Shown here: positions 1 through 6,954 of the stretch, piece after piece | How positions within the stretch are numbered: the first letter of the stretch is position 1 | How the letters are laid out: every line of letters begins with the position of its first letter | Source: Chloroflexota bacterium | GTDB lineage: Bacteria > Chloroflexota > Dehalococcoidia > Lucifugimonadales > JAPUKM01 | DNA: 9,710 nt | Direction: 5' to 3' | Assembly (NCBI GenBank): GCA_027295645.1 | Contig: JAPUKM010000232.1 | Span: 1-9,710, forward strand | The notes under the pieces: generated by a model | Database searches by the model: none | The model's input: only the letters and a program-made list of their open reading frames with translations | What the model was told of the DNA's origin: nothing | Made by a program: the position numbers and the translations under genes

Positions 1-2495
1 ACTTCCCGCCGGACCCCACCACCGCCAACCGCGCCACCGTTGGCGGGGCCATCGGCAACAACTCCTGCGGCGCACACTCCGTCCTCTACGGCAAGACCTC
101 CGACCACGTCAAACAGCTCACCGTCGTCCTGGCCGATGGCACTACCACCCGCTTCCAGTCCCTCGACGCCCCCTCTCTGGAGGAGCGACTGCGCTCGGAC
201 GGCCTGGAGGCCCGTCTCTACCGGGATGTCCCCCGCATCGCACGCGAGCAGCGCGATGAGATCGCCCGCCGCTACCCCAAGATCATGCGCCGCGTCTCCG
301 GCTACAACCTCGACCTCATGCTCGGCGACGCGCCCCCGGACCTCTCCCGCATCGTCGTCGGCTCCGAGGGCACCCTCTGCACCGTCACCGAGGCCGTGCT
401 GAACCTGGAGCCCCTCCCGAAGACGCGCGCCCTCGCCGTTCTCCACTTCCGAAGCCTCGCCCAGGCCATGGAGGCCACCGTTGCCGTCCTGGAGCATCAG
501 CCCGCCGCTGTAGAGCTGGTTGACCACATGATCCTGGACCGTGCCCGCTCCTCCCTCGGCTTCGCACGGCGCATGACCTTCATCGAAGGCGACCCCCAGG
601 CCCTCCTGCTGGTGGAGCTCTTCGGCGACTCCGACCCGGAACTCCACTCACGCATGGACCGCCTGGAGCGGGACATGAGCGGACGCGGCCTAAGCTACGC
701 CAGCGTCCGCGCCGTCTCCCCCGAGCAGCAGGCCGATGCCTGGGCCGTCCGCAATGCCGGGCTTGGCCTGCTCATGGGTGTCAAGGGCGACGCCAAGCCG
801 CTGCCCTTCGTCGAGGACACCGCCGTCCCCCCGGAGGCACTCCCGGAGTACGTCCGCCGCTTTGACGAGATCGTTCGCGCCCACGACACCACCGCCGGCT
901 ACTACGGCCACGCCAGCGTCGGCTGCCTCCACATCCGGCCCATGGTCAACATCAAGCTCCAGCAGGGCCTGGATACCCTGGTCTCCATCGCCGACGCCGT
1001 CAGCGACCTGGTCCTGGAGTTCGGCGGCTCCAACTCCGGCGAGCACGGCGACGGCATCGTTCGCGGCGTCTTCACCGAGAAGATGTTCGGCCCCCGGCTG
1101 TACAACGCCTTCCGCGAACTCAAGCGCACTTTCGACCCCGAAGGCATCATGAACCCCGGCAAGATCGTCGACTGCCCGCCCATGACACAGAACCTCCGCC
1201 TGGGCCCCGACTACAGGGCTACGGAGATCGAGACCACACTCGACTTCACCGGCGACGGCGGCTTCGCCCGTGCGGTAGAGCTCTGCAACGGCGTCGGGGC
1301 CTGCCGTAAGGACGGCGGCACCATGTGCCCCTCCTACATGGTCACCCGTGAGGAGGAGCACTCCACCCGTGGCCGCGCCAACGCCCTCCGTTCCGTCCTA
1401 TCCGGCATGCTCCCCGCCTCCGAGTTCACCGGCAAGCGCCTCCACGATGTCCTGGACCTCTGCCTGGAGTGCAAGGGCTGCAAGACCGAGTGCCCCTCCA
1501 ACGTCGACATGGCAAAGCTCAAGTACGAGCTCCTGGCCCACTACAACAAGGCCAACGGCACACCCCTCCGCGCTCGCCTCTTTGCCAACATCGCCCGCAT
1601 CAACCGGTGGAGCGCCCGCCTTGGCCCCCTGGCCAACCTGGGCATGAGCAGCCCACTCACCCGCTGGCTGCTGCACCTCTTCCTGGGCATCCACCGGAAG
1701 CGGCGCCTGCCCGCGCTGGCGAAGGAGACCTTTCCCGACTGGTTCCGCAAGCGACGGCGCGTCCTCGGCGGCCCCAGGGGCCCCGTCGTCCTCTTCCACG
1801 ACACCTTCATGGACTACAACGTCCCGGAGGTTGGCCGCGCCACCGTGGAGCTTCTTGAGGCCGCCGGCTACCAGGTGGTGCTGGCCGACAACGTCTGCTG
1901 CGGCCGACCCATGATCTCCAAGGGCATGCTGGAGCGTGCCCGCGACCACGCACGCATCAACGTCGACCGTCTCTACCCCTACGCCAAGGCCGGCATACCC
2001 ATCGTCGGCTGCGAGCCCAGCTGCCTCCTCACCCTCCGCGACGAGTACCCAGACCTGCTCCGCGACGACGCCTCGAAGGCCGTCGCCCAGCACGCCGTCC
2101 TCATCGACGAGCTCCTCGTCTCCCTCCACGACCGCGGCCAGCTGGACCTGAAGTTCAAGGAGACCCCAGAGAGAGTCCTCTTCCACGGGCACTGCCACCA
2201 GAAGGCCCTCGTGGGCACCGCGCCCTCTCTGGCCGCGCTACGCCTCGTGCCTGGCCTGGAGGTCGAAGAGATCGACGCCGGCTGCTGTGGCATGGCCGGC
2301 GCCTTCGGCTACGAAAAGGAGCACTACGACCTCTCCATGGCAATCGGCGAGCAGAAGCTCTTCCCCGCCGTTCGCGCCGCGCCGGACGCCCGCATCGCCG
2401 TCACCGGCTTCTCCTGCCGCCACCAGCTCCACGACGGCACCGGCCGCCGCCCCCAGCACCTCGTGGAGCTGCTCAGAGAAGCGTTGGTAGAGTAA
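1..2495 (+). CDS. FAD-linked oxidase / Fe-S oxidoreductase fusion (GlcD-GlcF, YdiJ-like), 5' partial
   Basis: Oxidises a 2-hydroxyacid (D-lactate, glycolate or D-2-hydroxyglutarate are the usual substrates of the family) at FAD and passes electrons through Fe-S clusters towards the respiratory chain. The frame is open from base 3, so the gene enters from outside; 830 residues are visible, against about 950-1020 for full-length relatives. Visible residues 1-95 are the end of the FAD-binding PCMH domain (GGAIGNNSCGAHS segment). Residues about 96-390 are the FAD-oxidase C-terminal domain with SGEHGDG around 345-351. Then come two Fe-S motifs, C428-x5-C434-x7-C442-P and C487-x2-C490-x2-C493-x3-C497-P. 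Two CCG domains follow, with C632-C633, C670/C674, C731, C761-C762 and C805. All key cysteines are present. The third codon position is strikingly rich in C, unlike the genes to the right. A small lipoprotein follows after 40 bases. The family call is secure; the substrate is not determinable here. Confidence 0.93.
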   Translation, partial: FPPDPTTANRATVGGAIGNNSCGAHSVLYGKTSDHVKQLTVVLADGTTTRFQSLDAPSLEERLRSDGLEARLYRDVPRIAREQRDEIARRYPKIMRRVSGYNLDLMLGDAPPDLSRIVVGSEGTLCTVTEAVLNLEPLPKTRALAVLHFRSLAQAMEATVAVLEHQPAAVELVDHMILDRARSSLGFARRMTFIEGDPQALLLVELFGDSDPELHSRMDRLERDMSGRGLSYASVRAVSPEQQADAWAVRNAGLGLLMGVKGDAKPLPFVEDTAVPPEALPEYVRRFDEIVRAHDTTAGYYGHASVGCLHIRPMVNIKLQQGLDTLVSIADAVSDLVLEFGGSNSGEHGDGIVRGVFTEKMFGPRLYNAFRELKRTFDPEGIMNPGKIVDCPPMTQNLRLGPDYRATEIETTLDFTGDGGFARAVELCNGVGACRKDGGTMCPSYMVTREEEHSTRGRANALRSVLSGMLPASEFTGKRLHDVLDLCLECKGCKTECPSNVDMAKLKYELLAHYNKANGTPLRARLFANIARINRWSARLGPLANLGMSSPLTRWLLHLFLGIHRKRRLPALAKETFPDWFRKRRRVLGGPRGPVVLFHDTFMDYNVPEVGRATVELLEAAGYQVVLADNVCCGRPMISKGMLERARDHARINVDRLYPYAKAGIPIVGCEPSCLLTLRDEYPDLLRDDASKAVAQHAVLIDELLVSLHDRGQLDLKFKETPERVLFHGHCHQKALVGTAPSLAALRLVPGLEVEEIDAGCCGMAGAFGYEKEHYDLSMAIGEQKLFPAVRAAPDARIAVTGFSCRHQLHDGTGRRPQHLVELLREALVE

Positions 2496-2535
2496 GATAG
2501 GATCGGTCCTGAGCGAGTGGGTTCTCGAAGCACAG

Positions 2536-2922
2536 ATGGCCACTAATATGCGGGTACTAGGCGTAGTGGGAGGCCTTCTGCTTGCCATGACCTTCCTCGC
2601 CAGTTGCGGGGACGTGACGCCGACGCCGTCTCAGCCGGTGACGGCCACAATACCGATCACAGCCACGCCGGGTACGCCACCAACGTTGGTTATGGCTACG
2701 GCCTCGGGCACGCTCAGATACGTTGATATTGAGCGACGTATCGTCATCGTAACGACGCAGTCAGCCGCTGACATCGTGCTGAGCGTGGCAATGACTGCCA
2801 GTGTCACAGCGGACGGAGCAGTCACGGTGCTGGCCAATCTCGCCGATCGAATCGATTCTAAAGTGAACGCAACGTATAACCAAGCAAACAACATTGCCAT
2901 CAGCGTTGAAGTGTTCGACTAA
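2536..2922 (+). CDS. small secreted lipoprotein of unknown function
   Basis: 128 residues. The N-terminus is a lipoprotein signal peptide: one Arg at position 6, a hydrophobic stretch at about 7-20, and the lipobox L21-A22-S23-C24. The mature protein would therefore begin at Cys24 and be lipid-anchored outside the membrane. A Thr/Pro-rich linker (about 26-50) follows. The remaining 75 residues look like a small all-beta domain with alternating hydrophobic residues: a GTLRYVD strand, an IVIVTT strand, a DGAVTVLANL turn, and a final ISVEV strand. This pattern loosely recalls DUF5666-like small beta domains, but I cannot confirm that by eye. The start is uncertain: ATG 2536 and ATG 2548 both lack a clear Shine-Dalgarno, and the later one would give a shorter, still functional signal. 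It lies 40 bases behind the oxidase with no clear terminator between, so co-transcription is possible. Its base composition is less GC-rich than the oxidase. Confidence 0.72.
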   Translation: MATNMRVLGVVGGLLLAMTFLASCGDVTPTPSQPVTATIPITATPGTPPTLVMATASGTLRYVDIERRIVIVTTQSAADIVLSVAMTASVTADGAVTVLANLADRIDSKVNATYNQANNIAISVEVFD

Positions 2923-3049
2923 CCCTTGCCCGCTGACCCGGCATAGATGGCCATCCGCATTCTCTGCATATCACGAATAGTCATCATTCTACCTGGGAAC
3001 TCGAATAGAGACGCACTCTGAGATATGCAGGCTAGCGAGAGCGCCTAAG

Positions 3050-3106
3050 CCACCAGAGCGGCGTAGGGCACAGCCACGTGTACGGACGCAGTCCGAGGGC
3101 GGGTGG
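3050..3106. repeat. nested inverted repeats, possible structured RNA or cruciform
   Basis: Three pairings nest in order: CCACC (3050-3054) with GGTGG (3102-3106), GCC (3073-3075) with GGC (3098-3100), and CGGAC (3083-3087) with GTCCG (3091-3095) around a GCA loop. The inner hairpin is the most solid. The left side of the outer stem encloses an unpaired stretch of 18 bases, so the full fold is asymmetric. Each arm is short, and chance occurrence in GC-rich DNA is a real possibility. Confidence 0.25.
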
Positions 3107-3154
3107 GACAAACGAGCGGAGGTTCAAATGCGTGACGGGAAACGCCCCCGCCCC

Positions 3155-3175
3155 GGAGCGCCCAAAGGCAGCTCC
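3155..3175 (-). terminator. candidate hairpin downstream of the response regulator
   Basis: GGAGC-GCC (3155-3162), loop CAAA (3163-3166), GGC-A-GCTCC (3167-3175): eight base pairs with one bulged A, very GC-rich, about 30 bases beyond the response-regulator stop codon and between convergent genes. No U-tract follows on either strand; on the minus strand the hairpin is followed by a G-rich run. It would thus be an atypical, possibly factor-assisted terminator, or a 3'-end stabilising hairpin. Confidence 0.33.
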
Positions 3176-3205
3176 TGTGCTGAATCCGCCGAAGCATCAG
3201 CGGCC

Positions 3206-3898
3206 TCAGCGCGGCGGAGCGAACTTGTAGCCTATACCCCGCTCGGTCAGGATGTATTGGGGATTGCTGGGATCCCGCTCAATCTTCTTCCGCAGGTGTT
3301 GAATGTGGACCTTCGGCAAATAGGGGGTGTTCTCGTGGTCTGGACTCCACACCTCCGTCAGGAGGCTCCTCTTGGAGAGCGGTCGCCCCGCGTTTCTGAC
3401 CAGATAGGTCAGCAGCTTGAACTCGATATTGGTGAGCTTCGCAATCTGCCCTCGCACCGTAACCTCGCGCGTATCAAAATCAACCGTCAACTCGCTGGAG
3501 ACGAAGGGACGCTCTGCACGATCAAGCGATGTTTCGATGGTACGGCGGGCCAGCGCCTGTACCCGGGCCAGAAACTGGAGATGGCTGAACGGCTTCGTGA
3601 TGTAGTCGTCGGCTCCACACTCCAGCCCCCTGACAATATCCTTGTCGTCGCTTCGGACACTGAGCATCAGAATAGGGACATCTGAGAATGAACGCAGGTC
3701 GCGGCAGACCTGAAAGCCGTCCATATCCGGAAGTACCACATCCAGGACCACAAGGTCGGGCTGGTCGCTTTTGGCAAGACGAATGCCCTCACCGCCAGAC
3801 TCAGCGGTGAGTATGATGGAGTTGGGCCAGCGCATATCGAAGCAGAGAGAGACCACCTCCGCGACATCCGGGGCATCGTCGATGATCAGCACCTTCAT
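3206..3898 (-). CDS. OmpR/PhoB-family response regulator (receiver + winged-helix DNA-binding)
   Basis: 230-residue transcription regulator, the usual length for the family. The receiver domain (about 1-118) has the acidic pair D7-D8, phosphoacceptor D53 in the VVLDVVLPDMDG segment, S80 as the switch Ser/Thr, and K102-P103. The C-terminal winged helix (about 130-228) shows the typical NIEFKLLTYLVRN segment, the GRPLSKRSLL turn, a recognition helix with VHIQHLRKKIE, and the RGIGYKF wing. I chose the ATG at 3898 over the in-frame one at 3934 because the protein then begins MKVLIIDD, as relatives do, and a GGGGGAG ribosome site sits 7 bases upstream. It lies 70 bases downstream of the histidine kinase on the same strand, so kinase then regulator form one transcript, the reverse of the common regulator-first order. 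The likely job is phosphorylation-dependent gene control; targets are unknown. Confidence 0.95.
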   Translation of the reverse strand: MKVLIIDDAPDVAEVVSLCFDMRWPNSIILTAESGGEGIRLAKSDQPDLVVLDVVLPDMDGFQVCRDLRSFSDVPILMLSVRSDDKDIVRGLECGADDYITKPFSHLQFLARVQALARRTIETSLDRAERPFVSSELTVDFDTREVTVRGQIAKLTNIEFKLLTYLVRNAGRPLSKRSLLTEVWSPDHENTPYLPKVHIQHLRKKIERDPSNPQYILTERGIGYKFAPPR

Positions 3899-3905
3899 CG
3901 TGGCT

Positions 3906-3912
3906 CTCCCCC
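3906..3912 (-). promoter_or_regulatory. Shine-Dalgarno that fixes the response-regulator start
   Basis: On the minus strand GGGGGAG lies 7 bases before the ATG at 3896-3898. The alternative upstream ATG (3932-3934) would add twelve residues that are not part of the receiver fold and would place this purine run inside the coding region. Confidence 0.7.
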
Positions 3913-3968
3913 TACGACCTGACTCGCCCAGCACCCGAGGGCACGGTTACTGCAACTGCGGACTATCA

Positions 3969-5303
3969 TTACCTTTGAACAGACGGTTCCAGCATAGGAT
4001 GCTGTATCAAGGGAAGGCTGATAGCAAAAGTGCTCCCCTTTCCCTCTTCACTCTCCACCTGGATACTTCCATGATGCAATTCGGTAAGGGCCTTTGCGAT
4101 CGCCAGACCAAGGCCCAGGTTCGATCCTTCGTCGCTTGTCTCAGAGCCGCTAGCGAAGGCCTCGAAGATCCACCGCTCCTGTGTTGGAGAAACTCCGACC
4201 CCGGTGTCGATTACTTTGACAAGAAGCCTGTCGTCCTGACTCTCAGCTACGACAGTGATGTCACCGCCCTCGGGCGTGAATTTGATGGCATTGGCCACCA
4301 GATTCAGCAGAATCTGCTGAAACCGGTGCGGGTCTATAACCACCCGAGGCAGATTAGGTGCGACCTCCGTGGTCAGCGTTATACACTGGCCGTCAGCTAG
4401 GGGGCGAACAAGTTCACACGTCTCAATGATAATAGCACCGATGTCGCGCTTCTCCATATGCAGTTCCAGAGTTGCGCTGCGCATTTTCCCATATTCGGTG
4501 AGCTCTGTGATCAATCGGTCCAGGCTCTCCACTCCTCGGGAGACGGAGTTGATAAGCCGGCCTCTGAGCTCTGCGTCTACAGTCGGCTTCTGATTGAGCA
4601 TACCCGCAGAGGCCATGATGGCTGTGAGGGGTGTCCGGAGTTGGTGGGTGAGGACCAGAATATAGTCGCTTTTCTTTTCGTTAAGGATTTCAAGCTCAAT
4701 GCTACGGTTCCTCTCCAGGGCGTACAAACGTGCCGCCTCCATGGTGGGAGCAGCCCGTTCTGCCAGGCTCTGTAGCAGGTCCATGTCAGCCTTGGTGTAC
4801 GTGCGCCCCGAAGCCTTTGGACCCACCAATAGAATGCCGTTCAGGGTTCCGTGGGTAACCAGAGGCACCAGCAACTCTGTCTGCAGCTCCTCAAAGACGG
4901 CCATCTCTTGGGGCGCCATGCCAGCAAACTGGGGCAGAACCACCAGCTCCCCCCACATGATAGGTGCCTGGCGACTCTCCATCCACCGCAGTAAGGGAGA
5001 ATCCACGTTAAGGGATGGATGCCCGTGGTTTACCCCAAAGTCCGGAGCGGTGGAACTGTCCACAACACTCACATCGCCTCGCTCCGGCCACAGATGCATC
5101 AGCGCTACCCGGTCTGTCCCCACCGCCTGACGCACCGACTGAAGCAACTTCTCATACTGCCTGCTGATGTCTAGCTGGTGTAGGATGCCCTCTTCAGAAA
5201 GCGGTGGGCAGTCGCTCAGTCGCACTATCCTGTGGAGGAAGCGGCGGAGCGAATGCCGGGAGACCTGAATCAGGGGCAACACCCGTGTCACCGGTAAGAG
5301 CAT
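3969..5303 (-). CDS. GAF-domain sensor histidine kinase (soluble)
   Basis: 444-residue kinase that autophosphorylates and passes phosphate to the adjacent response regulator. Residues about 40-195 form a GAF-like sensor domain, with a long QSVRQAVGTDRVALMHLWP helix-strand start and an ELLVPLVTHGTLNGILLVG core. A short helical linker (about 190-212) follows. The HisKA domain has H220 in THQLRTPLTAI. The HATPase domain has the N-box at N334/N338 (NLVANAIKFTPEGG), the G1 box D366-T-G-V-G370, the F box around FEAFASG, and the G2 box G397-L-G-L. All catalytic motifs are intact. No membrane helix is apparent, so it likely senses a cytoplasmic signal; the GAF ligand cannot be told from sequence. The basic N-terminal stretch (1-30) has no recognisable domain and may be a remnant or a docking segment. 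The start at 5303 is backed by AGAGG (5312-5316) 8 bases upstream. Confidence 0.94.
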   Translation of the reverse strand: MLLPVTRVLPLIQVSRHSLRRFLHRIVRLSDCPPLSEEGILHQLDISRQYEKLLQSVRQAVGTDRVALMHLWPERGDVSVVDSSTAPDFGVNHGHPSLNVDSPLLRWMESRQAPIMWGELVVLPQFAGMAPQEMAVFEELQTELLVPLVTHGTLNGILLVGPKASGRTYTKADMDLLQSLAERAAPTMEAARLYALERNRSIELEILNEKKSDYILVLTHQLRTPLTAIMASAGMLNQKPTVDAELRGRLINSVSRGVESLDRLITELTEYGKMRSATLELHMEKRDIGAIIIETCELVRPLADGQCITLTTEVAPNLPRVVIDPHRFQQILLNLVANAIKFTPEGGDITVVAESQDDRLLVKVIDTGVGVSPTQERWIFEAFASGSETSDEGSNLGLGLAIAKALTELHHGSIQVESEEGKGSTFAISLPLIQHPMLEPSVQR

Positions 5304-5337
5304 ATGATTATCCTCTAGGCAGGTTACTCAGAGCCGT

Positions 5338-5366
5338 ACTTTACCTCATTCTTACCGATGCCTCAA
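5338..5366 (-). promoter_or_regulatory. candidate sigma-70 promoter for the kinase-regulator operon
   Basis: On the minus strand, TTGAGG (5361-5366) is followed after exactly 17 bases by TAAAGT (5338-5343). Each box matches 4 of 6 consensus positions. The start site would fall near 5331, giving a leader of about 27 bases before the kinase ATG. The match is modest, but spacing and position fit. Confidence 0.4.
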
Positions 5367-5395
5367 GACCTTTACCGGGGCTAAGGATTAATGTC

Positions 5396-5411
5396 CTGCT
5401 GCCCATAGCAG
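5396..5411. repeat. 5-bp inverted repeat in the divergent promoter region
   Basis: CTGCT (5396-5400) and AGCAG (5407-5411) flank GCCCAT, with a second overlapping pairing CCCA (5402-5405) / TGGG (5412-5415). It sits between the two divergent promoters, about 30 bases upstream of the pncB -35 box, where an operator would be expected. The arms are short, so this is only a candidate protein-binding site. Confidence 0.25.
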
Positions 5412-5441
5412 TGGGAACCTTCCATATGATATGAAAGAAAA

Positions 5442-5471
5442 TTGACACGATCGCATCTTGGAAAACATAAT
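5442..5471 (+). promoter_or_regulatory. strong sigma-70-type promoter for pncB
   Basis: Perfect -35 TTGACA (5442-5447), 18-base spacer, and -10 CATAAT (5466-5471, 5 of 6). Transcription should start near 5478. Surrounding DNA is AT-rich compared with the rest of the window. It overlaps the in-frame ATGs at 5458 and 5470, so those cannot be the translation start on transcripts from this promoter. Confidence 0.72.
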
Positions 5472-5477
5472 GACGTT

Positions 5478-5580
5478 GAGCACAATCTTAACGAATAATT
5501 TATCCCACCATGTCCCTGTGGCCGGGCCTTTCATCCCGTCAACAGAGCTCTGGCGGACCGATCTCAAAGGTGGCATCACA
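5478..5580 (+). promoter_or_regulatory. pncB 5' leader with ribosome-binding site
   Basis: About 100 nt of inferred untranslated leader. It ends with AAAGGTGG (5566-5573), a fair Shine-Dalgarno 7 bases before the ATG at 5581. Upstream, CCACC (5505-5509) is complementary to the GGTGG of this site, and CCAC (5505-5508) can alternatively pair with GTGG (5518-5521). A perfect 10-base palindrome CAGAGCTCTG lies at 5543-5552. I do not recognise a known NAD-responsive riboswitch or a clear NrtR or NiaR operator. Confidence 0.45.
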
Positions 5581-6954
5581 ATGACCCCTGGCAATGAGGC
5601 GCACCTGGCCCTGTTTACAGATCTGTATGAGCTAACCATGGCGGAGAGCTACTTACAGCAGGGTATGAATCAGCCCGCTACCTTCAGCCTGTTTACCCGT
5701 AGACTTCCTGTCAACAGGGGATACCTGGTCTCCGCTGGGTTGGAAGACATCTTGCGATATCTCGAAGCGTTGAGGTTCTCCGAAGAGGAGATCGAATTCC
5801 TCCATGGAACAGGACTGTTCAGCGAAGACCTTCTCAGCTATTTGGAGCAGTTTCATTTTACGGGAGAGGTATGGGCCATTCCAGAGGGCCGTCTTTACTT
5901 TCCTGATGAGCCTGTGGTGGAGGTTACAGCACCGATTATTGAGAGCCAACTGGTGGAGACCTTTATCCTGAACCAGGTAAACCTTCAATCCCTGATAGCT
6001 ACCAAAGCGGCCCGGTGCCTTTCGGCTGGCCAGGGCCGGACGCTTGTGGACTTCGCTCTGCGGCGCACCCAGGGTACTGATGCGGGGATGAAAGCAGCCC
6101 GGTGTAGCTACCTTGCAGGCTTTGCTTCAACAAGCAACGTCCTTGCCGGGAAGAGATATGGGATTCCCCTAGCGGGAACCATGGCCCACTCCTTCGTCTC
6201 CAGCTTTGAACATGAGATCGATGCCTTCCGGGCCTATGCTAGCAGCTTCCCAGACAACGCGGTTTTCCTCATCGACACGTACGATACGCTATCCGGCGCG
6301 CATAAGGCCGCCGTGGTGGCAAAGGAGATGGAGGGTCAGGGGCACCGGCTGCGGGCGGTGCGCCTTGACAGCGGCGACCTGATCGCCCTCAGCCGCCAGG
6401 TGCGGCTGATCCTGGACCAGGCGGGTCTGGACTACGTAGAGGTGTTCGCCAGTGGTAGCCTTGACGAGTATTCCGTGGAGACGGTTCTGGATGCGGGGGC
6501 ACCTATTGACGGCTTTGGCATCGGCACCAAGATGGGAGTCTCCGCGGACGCCCCCTGGCTGGACAACGCCTACAAACTGGTGAAGTACAACGACCGGCCC
6601 ATCCTCAAGTTGAGCGCTGAAAAGGTCACCCTCGCTGATGAGAAGCAGGTCTACCGACTGAGAGATAAGAATGGGATGTTTGCTGAGGACGTCATTGCGC
6701 GGAGGGAGGAGCGACTTACACCAGAGGCCGAGCCCCTCCTGATCAGGGTGATGGAGGGAGGACGCATCATCCAGCCCCCGCCGAGCCTGAAGGAGATCCG
6801 ACAGAGGTTCCAGGAGGAGTTCTCCAGGTTACCTGCTCTGTACAAGGCTCTGAGAGAGCCGCCCTCCTACCCGGTACGGCTGAGTCACGGGCTGCTGCGG
6901 CTCCAGGAGGAGGCAAAGCGGTACGCGGAGCAGGAGGAGGTCCGACTACCGTAG
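5581..6954 (+). CDS. pncB: nicotinate phosphoribosyltransferase
   Basis: Joins nicotinate and PRPP, with ATP hydrolysis, to give nicotinate mononucleotide, the committed step of the Preiss-Handler NAD salvage route in the cytoplasm. With the start at 5581 the protein has 457 residues, normal for the family. Typical features are the N-terminal LFTDLYELTMAESY (11-24), FSLFTRRLP, a DFALRRTQG segment (158-165), and GTMAHSF with H203, the expected phosphorylated histidine. VRLDSGDL (260-267), FASGSLDE (289-296) and GFGIGTKMG (312-319 region) form the phosphate and PRPP site. No key element appears to be missing. The frame is open back to 5458, but that extension lies within the promoter and does not resemble relatives, whereas ATG 5581 has its own ribosome site. 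The gene is divergent from the two-component system and convergent with the DM13 gene 86 bases later. No strong terminator is visible after it. Confidence 0.95.
   Translation: MTPGNEAHLALFTDLYELTMAESYLQQGMNQPATFSLFTRRLPVNRGYLVSAGLEDILRYLEALRFSEEEIEFLHGTGLFSEDLLSYLEQFHFTGEVWAIPEGRLYFPDEPVVEVTAPIIESQLVETFILNQVNLQSLIATKAARCLSAGQGRTLVDFALRRTQGTDAGMKAARCSYLAGFASTSNVLAGKRYGIPLAGTMAHSFVSSFEHEIDAFRAYASSFPDNAVFLIDTYDTLSGAHKAAVVAKEMEGQGHRLRAVRLDSGDLIALSRQVRLILDQAGLDYVEVFASGSLDEYSVETVLDAGAPIDGFGIGTKMGVSADAPWLDNAYKLVKYNDRPILKLSAEKVTLADEKQVYRLRDKNGMFAEDVIARREERLTPEAEPLLIRVMEGGRIIQPPPSLKEIRQRFQEEFSRLPALYKALREPPSYPVRLSHGLLRLQEEAKRYAEQEEVRLP

Larger units (their letters stand above)
2923..3205. other. convergent intergenic region with inverted repeats, no convincing gene
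   Basis: This stretch separates the rightward lipoprotein from the leftward response regulator. I see no credible protein gene. It contains a 10-base palindrome GATGGCCATC (2946-2955), a 9-base inverted repeat CTGCATATC / GATATGCAG (2964-2972 and 3022-3030), a 7-base direct repeat CGAATAG (2974-2980 and 3002-3008), a nested set of pairings at 3050-3106, and a compact hairpin at 3155-3175. Some of these may serve transcription termination from either side. None has a clear poly-T tail. Confidence 0.5.

Noticed and set aside
690..2198. Long minus-strand open frames (690-1361 and 1398-2198) inside the oxidase gene
   Set aside because: They are antisense shadows created by the high GC and C-ending codons of the real gene; their translations are low-complexity Ala/Gly/Val-rich and lack any family motif.
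2919..2987. Minus-strand 22-codon open frame beginning ATGATGACT with a weak AGG upstream
   Set aside because: Too short to judge, has no recognised family, and overlaps the lipoprotein stop codon in antisense. It could only be supported by ribosome profiling or conservation.
3117..3137. GGTTCAAAT resembling a tRNA T-loop
   Set aside because: The flanking five-base arms (GGAGG and GCGTG) do not pair, and no anticodon arm, D arm or acceptor stem can be built around it.
3128..3685. Plus-strand open frame of 185 codons across the response-regulator gene
   Set aside because: It overlaps almost entirely, in antisense, a response regulator with intact receiver and DNA-binding motifs; it has no motif of its own.
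5458..5580. Longer N-terminus for pncB starting at 5458
   Set aside because: It begins inside the promoter, lacks a ribosome site, and adds residues unlike family members; the start at 5581 has AAAGGTGG at proper spacing.
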